31,787 nt of DNA, taken from the NCBI GenBank assembly GCA_900095095.1, contig FMBT01000105.1:1-31787 (forward strand), read 5' to 3'. The stretch is from Fragilariopsis cylindrus CCMP1102. Its lineage: Eukaryota > Bacillariophyta > Bacillariophyceae > Bacillariales > Bacillariaceae. Positions 20,454 through 31,074 of this stretch are shown here, in pieces; the stretch's first letter is position 1; every line of letters starts with the position of its first letter. The translations under genes were made by a program, and so were the position numbers. The notes under the pieces are model-generated. The model had not been told where the DNA came from and searched no databases. It saw nothing but the letters and a program-made list of their open reading frames with translations.

Positions 20454-21606
20454 ATGTCTTTGAAATTTGCCGATATTGCCAAAAGTCCTAAGGGTAAGTT
20501 AAAGATACATAAAGACAAGAATCGAATCGTTTACATGTATTCCTCCAAAGGGTCAATGCCATCGGCATTTTGATTGTTAATTCTCGATGTGTAATGGAGG
20601 TGTCAAAAAAAAACGACACTACGTCATCGCGCGACAATGCCACACAAAAAAATGAAAAGAAAAAAAAACATTGATGATCATATGTCGACGATAAATTCAA
20701 TCTTGGAATGGCCAGTTAATAGCTTTGTATCTGTTCTGTTTGTTATAGAAGAACATACGTCTTACTTTTCTAAATTTTTTTCTTTATTTATGTCAATTCT
20801 CTACTTTTTTCATGCTATTAAAATAATCTCCCGGACTTTGATTAGATCTTTTGACCGACGATTATTCCACCAGTCAAACACTCAAATGTAAGAAAAGTGC
20901 TGGACCTGTCGCCGTAACTATTGAAACTGGTAGAGGAGAGGGTGGAGCACTTACATCAAAGATTGGTACCAAGTTCAGTTACGGAAAGCTCAGTATTGAC
21001 AAGTTACAGGCAACTGCTAGTGGAGGTCAAGTGTTGGAGACTTCGTTGAAGGTTGCACCCAATGTGAAAGTATCTTTCAAATCTGGAAAGGGTGCTGATC
21101 TTGGGATTGATTACACTCAAGGAAACTTATATGCTACCGGTGTTCTTGATGTTGTTGAAATGTCCAAATTCAGTACCAGTGCATGTGTTAGCCTTCCCTC
21201 GGGAATCAAGGCTGGTGCTGATGCTACATACGGTCTTTCTGGAAAGACTGGCGTCACTGCATTTAATGTTGGTGCATCCTACGCAACTGGATCTCTTTTT
21301 GGTGTCGTCACTAGTGTTAACAAATTTTCATCTGTCAACCTTGGTCTTCTTTACAAGGTCAACCCTCTAATCACCGTTGCTACTATGTCATCTCACTCCG
21401 CTGACAACGCAGTCAATCTTGCCGCAGTCGGTGGAACCTATAAGGCAGACTTCGGAACTGTCAAAGCTAAGTACACAGCGGGAGGTGTTGTCTGTGCTTC
21501 ATTGATCAAGGAGGTTGCACCTAAAGTGACCTTAACAGCCAGTGGATCTGCTTCTGCGTCTGACCCTGCCTCGACATTTAAATATGGTTTGGGCATCACG
21601 ATGTAA
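20454..21606 (+). CDS. VDAC/Porin-3 family mitochondrial outer-membrane channel
   Basis: VDAC forms the beta-barrel pore that passes ATP, ADP and small metabolites across the mitochondrial outer membrane. Exon 1 (20454-20493) encodes MSLKFADIAKSPK, exon 2 (20846-21606) continues in phase with DLLTDDYSTSQTLKCK, giving 266 residues; VDACs are usually about 280. The N-terminal amphipathic helix with 'F.DI.K...DLL..DY' is the family opening. It is followed by alternating-residue beta strands (ALTSKIGTKFSYGKLSIDKL, VSFKSGKGADLGIDYTQGNL) and the C-terminal strand TFKYGLGITM. The 352-nt intron is long for this window and carries a helper-free T-rich middle. The GLK nucleotide-binding motif is not seen. 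Confidence 0.9.
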
Positions 21607-22239
21607 AAATAATAAAAATGCACTTTTATAATTTGAATAGAACACAAAATTCCATAAGTTGAGTAATAGATATCGTTGTTATACATTGTACCATTATTAT
21701 CTATATCATTTATACAAAATGCCGCATTTAAGTCGAATTTTTACGATTTTGGATATGTATCTATGAAAAGAATTGCAAATCACACAGTTAACTAGTCATA
21801 AAAAAGAAGAATTGACTGGTATCTCCAGTCTATAGAAAGGGCATCCTTTTGTTTTGGTTGTGGTTGTGGGCGTTGGAGTTAGTTTGATGATATATTGAAT
21901 ATATCGATTGATGGTAGTTAGGTTTATTATTTCTCCGACTCGGCTGGGGGGATGCGATTTTTTAATATTTCAATACATTTTTCAAAAAGAACGTGCATGT
22001 ATCAAAAATATATAATTAGTACTGTATGCGAAGTTTATTTTTGAACTTGTGCCTTCTTCGTCCTCGCTCTATTTGAATACCATTTCTTATTTCTTACTAG
22101 TGACACCAACGACCCAAACAAGACATCAATCCATTATTGCATCCAGAAAAATTCTAGAAGTAACAGTAGTAAAAATCCTACAGAACTACGAAGACAAGAA
22201 ATAATATCGTTAAACTCACGTTATTTCAGCGTCGTCGTC
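21607..22239. other. Intergenic region without a recognised gene
   Basis: AT-rich 3' flank of VDAC and upstream region of the gene at 22240. One TACTGTA copy lies at 22020. No coding frame is seen. Confidence 0.5.
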
Positions 22240-22959
22240 ATGTCCTTTCTTCAAGAATTTCAAAAGAATCAGAAGGCGTTAAAAGATGCCGAACGTCTCA
22301 AAAAAAAGAATGCAACCACATTATTAAATAACTATCATGGGGGTGAACACGATATCCGTGATCACGAACGAGTTATCAATGAAGAAAGGAAACATAATAA
22401 CGTCCGTTGTGAAGTCGATAGTCATGGTGTACCGGTAAATTCGGCAGAAAATAATAATAGACGCGAAGATGATGATTGTCTTGCTGGTGGAAAATCATCA
22501 CGGCAACTCATTGAAGTCGATTTTACTTTCGGTATTATTTATGACGATTCCGAATCGGAGCCTGGACCTACCGAATGTGCCTCGGCCGCAGCAGTGATAA
22601 TCCCACATGTTATTAGTGAATGGACGAATGATACAAAGATAGTTTGTGATTCAAAGACGCCACAGGTGATAGGCAAGATAGGTACAGATGATTGGTATGA
22701 CGGAGACAATGATGGGTCGATACGTTACGTCGTTAAGGGATCTGTTCCTGTTTATCTTTTTGTAGAGAGCAGTGCAAAAGAAGCCGCAGAACCTCTTCAG
22801 AAAGTGTTGAAAAGGCGTGTTTCCTTTAGACCTATATCAACTACAGAGGTAGAAAATTCAACAAATGAAAATAGGAGTCAGTTTATAATTGGGACTAAGG
22901 GACAACAATGGATGCGTGTTAGGGATGGTAGACTTGGAGGTCTTGGGATAACGTTCTAA
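22240..22959 (+). CDS. Unrecognised soluble 239-residue protein
   Basis: A single uninterrupted frame from ATG 22240. The start (FLQEFQKNQKALKDAERLKKK) is a charged amphipathic helix, possibly a coiled coil. It is followed by a His/Asp/Arg-rich stretch with HDIRDHERVINEERKHN, a beta-like block (RQLIEVDFTFGIIYDDSE), VIIPHVISEWTND, and GTDDWYDGDNDGSIRYVVKG. A basic segment (VLKRRVSFRPIS) looks like a phosphorylation or nuclear-import site, and the end reads QFIIGTKGQQWMRVRDGRLG. There is no signal peptide, membrane span or enzyme motif. The long open frame, ATG and mixed composition support a real gene; I assign no family. It lies 956 bases upstream of the GH16 gene on the same strand. Confidence 0.6.
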   Translation: MSFLQEFQKNQKALKDAERLKKKNATTLLNNYHGGEHDIRDHERVINEERKHNNVRCEVDSHGVPVNSAENNNRREDDDCLAGGKSSRQLIEVDFTFGIIYDDSESEPGPTECASAAAVIIPHVISEWTNDTKIVCDSKTPQVIGKIGTDDWYDGDNDGSIRYVVKGSVPVYLFVESSAKEAAEPLQKVLKRRVSFRPISTTEVENSTNENRSQFIIGTKGQQWMRVRDGRLGGLGITF

Positions 22960-23915
22960 AATCCCCCCGATATGACCACGAAGACTTTTGTAATGGAGGG
23001 GGAGGGGGGGGGGAATTAAGAGATGTACAACCAGAAAATATTTCATACTGTAACGGCTGTGCTCTAACTGTAAATGGTTTCAATAATTCAGGAGAATTTT
23101 CGAATTTGGTTACGTGTTAAAAATGTGATTGTTTCAATTATATTTTGAGATGCAATCTTTCGGTTCCATTGACATATTGTTGATTCCGTGCCGAAAATGA
23201 ACCCAATCTTAACAGAACAATAGAACTATGATGTGTGTGTGTGTATCTGTGTGAATATACATATATAGCTAGCTTTTGGTGTGATATTTCAAATTATGTG
23301 CACAGAATTGGTACTGGTATCAGTTATTAATTCCTTTTCTACTATCGAGTATATAAACCGGTACTGTAGATGACAAAAGTCTAGGTTTTGTTTGAGTTTA
23401 TTATTTATATTTATTGTCACAAGTACTTCAGTAGCGCTTTCTGTCCGACCGAACGATTGAATGAATCCCGTTAAAATCCGACGTCAGAAATATCCACAAT
23501 CATTTTTTTCAGAATTACTGTCAACTAACTGTATATCTTCTAATTTTATTTGAGAAAAAAAGCACTATCATACTTTTCAACTTGACTGTACCCGATCACT
23601 TAAACACCTTGGTACTTCGAAAGATTACAGAACATCTTCAATGCCATATCTCATTCGGCATTCATTACATGACCTGTGACGAAGATTGCTTAGCTAACGA
23701 GGAAGAAAACTAAGAAGGAAGTAGTTTGTAGATCAGGAGGACTCACGCCGTGAAGTGGTATTGCCGACAAATACACACACGCACGCACACACACACACAC
23801 ACACACAGAGTCACTGGGCATTCTGTTATTGGATATTTAATATAAAGGACAAACGACTGCAACTAACTACAAGGTACAATTGATTCCTGAAACATACTTC
23901 TTCACGTCGACGACG
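22960..23915. other. Intergenic region with G-rich and CA-repeat tracts
   Basis: A purine tract with G runs lies just after the stop (about 22995-23014). TACTGTA copies lie at 23046 and 23362. A CA/GCAC repeat runs at 23773-23807, about 110 bases before the GH16 start. No coding frame is seen. Confidence 0.5.
23773..23807. repeat. Imperfect (AC)n microsatellite
   Basis: AC units interrupted by two GCAC units, in the likely promoter or 5' leader of the GH16 gene. Confidence 0.9.
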
Positions 23916-26504
23916 ATGGTGATGATGACGAACAACAACATCATCAATAATTCTCGACCATTATCAGTCGGTTTCTTATTATTCTTTGGTGGATTCCTAA
24001 TATCGTTACGATTTCTAGTAGAAGCGTCATGGGTTGATCCAGATACACCAATCAAGTCTCGAATTACTGAGTCACTTCTCAGGGACGATTCAAGACAATT
24101 CAAACTTGTGTTTTCGGATGAATTTGAACAGGATGGAAGGAACTTTCACGACGGAAATGATCCTAGATGGACAGCGCTTCATAAAAATGATTGTGAGTTG
24201 TAACAATAATTTGGTACCGTATCGTTGTTGCGAAGCGCACGTTATCTTGTTCCTATATTGTTTTGCTGGTCAAACAAACAAACAAACAAAAAAGAATGAA
24301 ATTGAAGAGCGGAGTTTCGACAGGATTCTTAGGAGGATATTTGAAAAATAAAAAAGGGAAAGAAATATAGAAAAAATCGGTTTGACGAAAAAGTCGCAGA
24401 CGTACTCCGTGATTTTGATGATCTGAATAGTTCTTGATTCATTCGTTTTTCAACTCAACAACTAAACTAAACCTGGGTGTCTCACAAAAATCAACGCATA
24501 CTATGGTTATGATTGTTGTTGTTGTTTTATCTCATATTACTATTAGATACCAATCTTGCGCTTCATTATTACCACAGGGACAATGCGAAGACAGAAAATG
24601 GAGTGCTTAGTATAAAAACAGAAAGCAAGGAGAATGCGTACCGAGCATTCAACGAGAAGACAAAAAAGTTCTTCAACGATAAGAAATATATTCAATCGTC
24701 GATGTTACAAAGTTGGAATAAATTTTGTTTCACAGGTGGAATCATTGAATTCTCTGCTAAATTACCCGGTAGTCCTAGAATTGGTGGTTTGTGGCCTGCA
24801 CGTAAGTTCGAATGTGTTGTGATGTTATCCTGTTTCAACATTAAACATTATTAAACGACCACGACTCGCTTACTTACTCACTCAATCACCGAACTGTTTT
24901 TTGTTTGCAATACGATGTTGTGATTCTTAAAGTTTGGATGCTAGGGAATCTCGCTCGTGCTTCCTATGTCGGCTCTTCCGATTTTATGTGGCCATACAGC
25001 TACAACCAATGCGACACGACGAATCGACTTAGCCAAGAAGTTAGCTCGTGTTCTAAAGTAAATCATTATGGCATGCAACCCTGTAAGTAGCAAAGTCCAG
25101 AGTTTTATATGTCGCCAATGTTTGTAAAAACTCTCGTCTAACGCATTAGTTACCCTTTTTCTTGAAGACCATGGTCGTGGCGCGCCAGAAATTGATGTGA
25201 TCGAATCCATGCAAGGTGACGCCGAGAAGCTTCCAAGTACAACTGTAACTAGACCTTATCAATCTGCATCTTTTCAGGTTTCTCCTGGAATTGAACGGGA
25301 TAGACCGGCACTTGGTATGAAACCAAAACAGGGGCATTGGTATACTGGGATGGAATACAATCATGAGAATCTTACCAAATCTGAGCTGAATCCCTTCTTT
25401 TATGGAGTCAAACTCGTTCACAAACTGAAATCGTACACATACCAGGCAGATGCACTATCAGCTAATCGTGGGTTGAACACATCTCATTACACGAATCAAC
25501 ATATATATAGGGTTGAATGGGATCCGCCGGCTGAAGATGGTACAGGAGGATACATTCGATGGTTCACCGATGATGTTTTGATGTATGGTATCACAGGATC
25601 GAATCTACATACGACCGGGAGTGAAATACCTAGTGAAGCGATGTATTTGTTGATGAATACTGCTGTCGCAGCGAGTTGGGGATTTCCTGCCCCCTGTCCA
25701 GAAGGCTGCAAATGCAAATGCTTTGAGTGTGGGAATCCAGATTGTGCATGTGCGCTCCCAACGGGATATTGTGAAAATTTCCCAGCCACTTTCGAAATCG
25801 ACTATGTTCGTGTTTTCCAGGCTTTGGGAGAAGAAAAGCATACGCTAGGGTGTTCGCCAGTGAACCGACCTACTAGTCTTTTCATCAAAGGTCACCAGAA
25901 GAGATACATGGAAAAAGGCGACACTATGCCGATACTGCCGGTCCAAAAAGGTGGCGCTACTTGCAGAGAAAATAAAGATTGTGGAACGATTAAAAAGGGT
26001 CATTGTTCAGCACGAGGTTTTTGTGTCTGTAAGGAAAATTCTACAGGACCGAATTGCCTGGCCCATGCTGGTTTCTATATAAAGGCTTCAATAAGTGAAG
26101 AAGAATCTACCCTTGGATGTGAGTGCAATTGGTTGTACTGTTGAATGAGTACAAAGACAGAGCTAGAGGAAAGTGTGCTTTTTAATTTTTTCTCTCAACT
26201 TCTAACAAATTGTTGTATCTTTTTTTCTTTTGTAGGGAGTAAACTATACATACCTACGAGCCTTATTGCGTGGATTAGCCTTCTTTCCTTCTTCCTGCTA
26301 TTTTCGGCTTTCCTTGCCTTGCGGGACAGGATGAAGTATCGCCATCGTCGTCATCATAATTATCAAAAGGTTGACCATCATCACTCAATGATTGAACAAA
26401 CTAACTCTGCCACAACATACCAGAATTCGTCGGACTATGCTTTGCCCACCAAACAGAAGGTTATAACATACTGTGTAGTTGATGGCAGACTCATTGATAA
26501 ATAG
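23916..26504 (+). CDS. SKN1/KRE6-type GH16 beta-glucan transglycosylase with EGF-like module
   Basis: This family makes or remodels beta-1,6 linkages in beta-glucan. In diatoms related proteins are linked to branching of chrysolaminarin at the vacuole. Five exons (23916-24192, 24547-24801, 24933-25082, 25168-26118, 26236-26504) all join in phase 1, giving 633 residues. A hydrophobic segment at about 15-36 is a signal anchor. KLVFSDEFEQDGRNF starts the domain, followed by NDYTNLALHYYHRDNA, MLQSWNKFCFTGGIIEFSA, GLWPALWMLGN and FMWPYSYNQCD. The active-site motif EIDVIE gives Glu235 as nucleophile, Asp237 and Glu240 as acid/base. Then follow HYTNQHIYRVEWDPP and FEIDYVRVFQ. A Cys-rich insert (CKCKCFECGNPDC) and an EGF-like unit (CRENKDCG...CVCKENSTGPNC) precede a second span at about 553-574 and a His-rich tail. 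The start is the ATG at 23916, as codons before it in frame lack ATG. Confidence 0.92.
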
Positions 26505-27003
26505 GGAAACATAAAAGGCATAATTTTCGGCGCTCGGGGAGAAACAATATACACAAGTAATAGCTAGGACTATGTATGGATATACGTGTTTGTATATTTT
26601 CCTTCAAATCATCGCTCCTTGCGGAGAATTTTGTCACTAATAATATATCTACTGTACACACTAGTCTACTATTATAATATATTAGATGAGAGATCTAATG
26701 AATTGAGTGAGATTCGTCTGCTTAATATTCCTATGCAATATCAATTACGGAAAGATTATCTCATAACATAAGATTTTCCTTCTTCAACAATAACCAAAGA
26801 TGATTGTAACTTGTACTGCAGTATATAATCCAAAATGCTTTAAGCGAAATACGGTGCCTTGAGCGTGCGTAATTTGTAGCAAAATACCTATCCAGTTTAC
26901 AGGATATATTCTGTATACCATACGGTAAAGACTTATGTTTGGGAGAAGAAAAGATCCAGGTCGTGGTGCGATGGGAGGGAAGAGTCTAAAAAGGATCAAT
27001 CCA
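26505..27003. other. Convergent intergenic region
   Basis: Lies between the GH16 stop and the stop of the minus-strand cyclase gene. It is AT-rich with one TACTGTA copy at 26650. No coding frame is seen. Confidence 0.5.
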
Positions 27004-28899
27004 TCACAAATCAGGCAGAAGTTCAACGGTGAACATTCTATCCCATAATTTTCTTGATTTCGAAAGTAAGTGAGGGGGGGGGGGGGGGGGAGGAAGAAGA
27101 AGGAAAACCATTAGTCCGCGTTTTGCTCTCCAGTTAAATATATGTACAATGGTGGAAAGGGACTTGGTGATTCCGCAACAAAAAAAATTCTACTTACCCT
27201 GTGACATACAATACATTTGGATCTGCAGAAACTGAAATTCCATTGAAAACATCCGCTCCTTTAGCCTTCCTTTCCGCTTTCGGCCATAACTCAGAAAAAT
27301 CTATTTTGGAAAAAACGTAGTTCATGCAGAATTTTTTGCCATTGTTAGATTAGCCTATCATATACTAAGTATCAACAACAAAGGCAGAAATTCCAGAAAG
27401 ATGAGAAAGAAAGATCAAGATCACCATATATACTTACCATATTCTTTTTCAACGACTCCTGTTTCGGGGTTGATAACCAACATAACATCTTCGTACCAGA
27501 CATTTGCTAGGATACGTCCCCGCCAGAATTCGATCTCGTTCATTTCTTTTGCTAAACTTCCATCCAATCGTTTGACACTTATCCTTCGTTTTTCTTCCAT
27601 AGTTTTCGGATCCCAGAAATGAATATTTGCACTTCCATCTGTAACGATTAACTCGTCTTTACATCTGTCCCAGGTAATTCCCCAGCCTTGATTTACGGTC
27701 GTCGTGAATGTGAACTTAGAAATTTCTTCTAGATTTGTAATGTTATAAACAAAGCCCTGCTTAGACTTCCATGTTATTTGAACCAATGATCTTTATAGTA
27801 AGTCAGCCCTTCTGCAAAATACTTTTTGTCCATATTAACTTTCTTCATAACATTGGCTGGATTATCTTTATCCACAATTCGAACTGTTGATTTTCCATAC
27901 AGTCCATCACTTTCATAAAGTTGCCCTCTGGCGTACGTCAGTCCTTGCCTGCGTAATTACATATATACAAAAGAGTCATACACAGAATAAAATGCAAAGA
28001 AATCAACATGAGCAGGTGGGGGTGGAGGGGGAAGTCTAATACACAACAAACAAAAGAATGCTGCAAAAGAGATAACGTACGTGAATGCATTACTGTCGTG
28101 ATTGTATTGCTTTACAATTTTATACATAACACCATCTTTCTTTGTGACCTTTGTTTCGTGCCATTTTTGATACTGGCTAAGGTCTTCACAAAATACATCT
28201 TTCTCGTCAACAATAATTGCGGGTTGTTGATTTTCCACTTTTTCTCCAACCTTATTAGTATTATTTCCGTCGTCGCCTGCTCCATCTTTCTCAGGGCTTG
28301 TTTTTACGACCTCTTGTTGATCTACTTTTTCTACTTCTATAGCATCACCATCTCTTCCTCCTCCTTTGATAACACAATCACCACAAGCTACCCTACAAAA
28401 ATGTTTCACCAAATGATCTTGTTTGTATGGCTTGTTACAAACTCTGGCCGAGTTTTGTCTTACCCAATCACAATTCTTCTTAGGATTTCCCCTGAATATA
28501 AAAGTAGTAAGATCATCGATGCAATTACCTAATTGTTTTGGAGACTTGTTCTTATTCCATCCACTGCGTTACTGTCGTCAGAATGACTGTCGTCTTTGGC
28601 GGTTTCGTCGTTCTTGACCTGTTGCAAACTCTCATTCTCATTCTCATTCGGAACATTATTCTTCGATGTTATATTATGTGTTCTATCCCTACGTAAATGA
28701 CCGCAATGATAAGAATGACGCTAATCATTAGAATAATAAGACATATACGGTTCCGTCTCGATCTTGTCGGTAAGCGAGACATTAACCACTGTAGGCCTGC
28801 TTTTTCGTCATCGTTTCCATGCCCTATGCTTATCTCCATCGGCTTGAGAGCACCTTCTGCACTATCCTGTATGTCGTTCACTTCTATCACACTATCCAT
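27004..28899 (-). CDS. Membrane-anchored glutaminyl-peptide cyclotransferase with ShK-like module
   Basis: The plant/bacterial-type cyclase turns N-terminal Gln into pyroglutamate on secreted proteins. Exons are 28899-28693, 28550-28081, 27948-27438, 27300-27198 and 27052-27004, about 446 residues. Residues 52-69 (ICLIILMISVILIIAVIY) form a signal anchor. Six cysteines at about 79, 96, 107, 121, 125 and 128 (CIDD..., KKNCDWV, ARVC, HFCRVACGDC) form a ShK-like module, then an acidic linker leads to the propeller: NHDSNAFTQGLTYARGQLYE, DGLYGKSTVRIVD, KYFAEGLTYY, ITWKSKQGFVY, NQGWGITWD, EMNEIEFWRGRILANVWYED, GADVFNGISV and VTGKLWDRMFTVE. At 27777-27782 one base is missing between KDHWF and the ITW strand, since the exon needs 512 not 511 nt for phase. 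The first junction is uncertain: the proposed intron 28551-28692 (GTAGGG...ATAAG) itself reads like an Asn/Glu-rich stalk, so it could be coding with two further indels. Confidence 0.85.
27074..27090. repeat. G17 homopolymer in an intron
   Basis: It lies in the last intron of the cyclase gene. On that strand it is a C17 run about 20 bases before the acceptor, within a pyrimidine-rich tract. Confidence 0.9.
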
Positions 28900-29897
28900 A
28901 TGATCAATTTAGAATAACTTTTTACAAAAAAAGTTAGAAGTTATGCGATACATTGTACTGTATGCGATGATATTGGATATTGTGTGTCTCAATACAAAAG
29001 AATGATATTCTATTCAAAAAACGCCATACGCCCTTTCGTTTCGCAATAAAAAATTGTTCAAAAACAAAAAATAGAAATGCTTCGACCCTCCTCAAAAAGT
29101 GCGGTCGATGGATGGACGCTTGAACTGGGCACAACAGCCAACCGTCTCATTTTTTTGTTGTTAGTTATTTTTAATGATATTCAGTAGCGTGTCCAGAACC
29201 TGCGTTGGCGAGTGTAATTATTAAACGATTGCTTGATGTTCCGTTCGATAAAAAAGATCGAACATTTTTCTTCATACCCCACCGAACATGCGCAAGCTTA
29301 AGACGAGAACATGTCAGTTTGTTTTTTCCAACCTATCAAACTCCGAAACCTCATCTAACTACGTAACAACTTTTACCCATCCTGCTCTTTTTACTATCGA
29401 ATATTTCATCATAAATAATAATTACATAGCCACACAAATTCACACGGCGGCAATCAAGTTCCCTGTCACATACTACTCCTTGATCTTGATACTTTGATAG
29501 TACATCGTAGCTAAAATCAAACTAACTTTCGATCATCTTGTTTTCGGGTGAGTGTCCAATTAGCTATTCTATTCGAATGCTTTGCTTTGCTTGCTACTAG
29601 TCCATTATCTGTTGCAATGCGTTTGTCTTTAGTTTCTAATGATTACCATTTCGGATTATTAAAATTAAAGTAAATCACATATTATATAAACCACATACCG
29701 TTCGCTATCATCAATCACTAACGACGATGTTTACCGTAACTTTGCACCTTACCTTTCTTACCCATCCTAAAGCAACGAGAGATAAACAAATACATATATT
29801 AATCTGACTTAATTATTAATTTAATATTTAAATTAAATTAAATTGCTATTTAAGTTATTATCGTTATAATCCCAACGGATTAAAAAAAAAAAAAAAA
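28900..29897. promoter_or_regulatory. Divergent upstream region of cyclase and HMG-box genes
   Basis: About 1 kb separates the two starts on opposite strands, so both promoters lie here. No coding frame is convincing. One TACTGTA copy lies at 28956. Just before the HMG-box ATG is an AT-only stretch (about 29800-29870) and then 15 A residues that touch the start codon. Confidence 0.45.
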
Positions 29898-31074
29898 ATG
29901 GTTCGTGCCGCCGACGACGCTGGTGGTCTAACGACGAAATCAAGAGCAAAGGTTCCAGTAATCAAGAGACCAACTAAAAAGAAACCGAAGGACAAACCAA
30001 AGCGACCATTGAGTGCATACAACTATTTCTTCAAGGAAGAAAGAGAAAAGATTGTTAAGGTTGTTCTCGCGGAGGATCCATCTGCTGTGAAGCAGGATCC
30101 GGACGATGATGGCTTTCTTGATGCAGAAACTATTGGACGTCTTAAGAAGGAAGGTGGTAAAGTTTCCTTTGAAGAAATGGGAAAGTAAGTACATAGCATT
30201 TATTCGTACATGATGTAAAAAATAATTACAACTGGTTCGAATTGAATTGAAGTAAAATACTCACTGTCCCCCCCCCTTTTTTTTAACATCTCTCTCTCTC
30301 TAATTTTTTTATAGAATTATTGGACAACGCTGGAAGAACATTGACCCTGATCGTCTTGCAAAGTATGCTGAGTTGGCTGCTGTGGATACCGAACGGTACA
30401 AGACTGAGATGCAGAAATACAATTTAAGACAAGAAGCTAAGATGAGAAGTGAAGCATTGAAACCTCCTGTTTCTTATGCCGCTGCTTCTGCTGGTCCATC
30501 CTCCGGTCCCAACGATGGTCGTGGTGGTTCGGCCTACCCTGATCTTCGGGGTGGCTATGGAGATATGCCAGGTAGTGCTGCTGCTGCCTATGCAGGTATG
30601 ACATCAAGTGGTATGGCTTCAAGTGGTATGGGTCCTGCCGGTATGACCCCCGCCGGTATGGGTAGCGCATACGGTTATGGTGGATATGGGGACTTCTCGG
30701 GATACTCAAACCCTATGGGAATGAGTGCATATGGCAGCGGTGGTAGCGGAATGCCCATGAGATACGGTGGGTATCCACAATCTATGGATCCATCAAACGC
30801 CTACGGAGGAGGAGGCCAATATGGTTCTATGGGCATGATGGGTGCGAATGGATTCCAACCTGGAATGCCCATGGGATATCCCGACCAATCGTATAGCGGT
30901 CAGCCGCAACAACAGCAACAGCAAATGGATCCGCAACAACCACCAGGAGGAGCTCATGGAGGCGGAGGATACGATCCTAATCAAGGGAATCCTAATAATG
31001 GTAATCCTGGAGCGAATAATCCTTATGGCAGCGGTGGTGGTACACAGGGTAGTTGGGGTCAGGGTCAAGGATGA
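29898..31074 (+). CDS. HMG-box protein with Gly/Met/Gln-rich prion-like tail
   Basis: HMG-box proteins bind and bend DNA in chromatin. Exon 1 (29898-30184) and exon 2 (30315-31074) join in phase through a 130-nt intron and give 348 residues. A basic N-terminus (KRPTKKKPKDKPK) leads into the box: RPLSAYNYFFKEEREKIVK, then an insertion of about 30 residues (DPDDDGFLDAETIGRLKKEG), and VSFEEMGKIIGQRWKNIDPD with LAKYAELAAVDTERYKTEM. The insertion sits between helices 1 and 2. From about residue 150 the tail is built of short Gly/Met/Tyr/Ser repeats (SSGMASSGMGPAGM), YGGYGDFSGYS, a Gln run and NPNNGNPGANNPYGSGGG. Such composition is typical of proteins that form condensates, which is inference. The ATG is preceded directly by an A15 run. 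The intron has C, T and CT runs before TTATAG. Confidence 0.9.
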
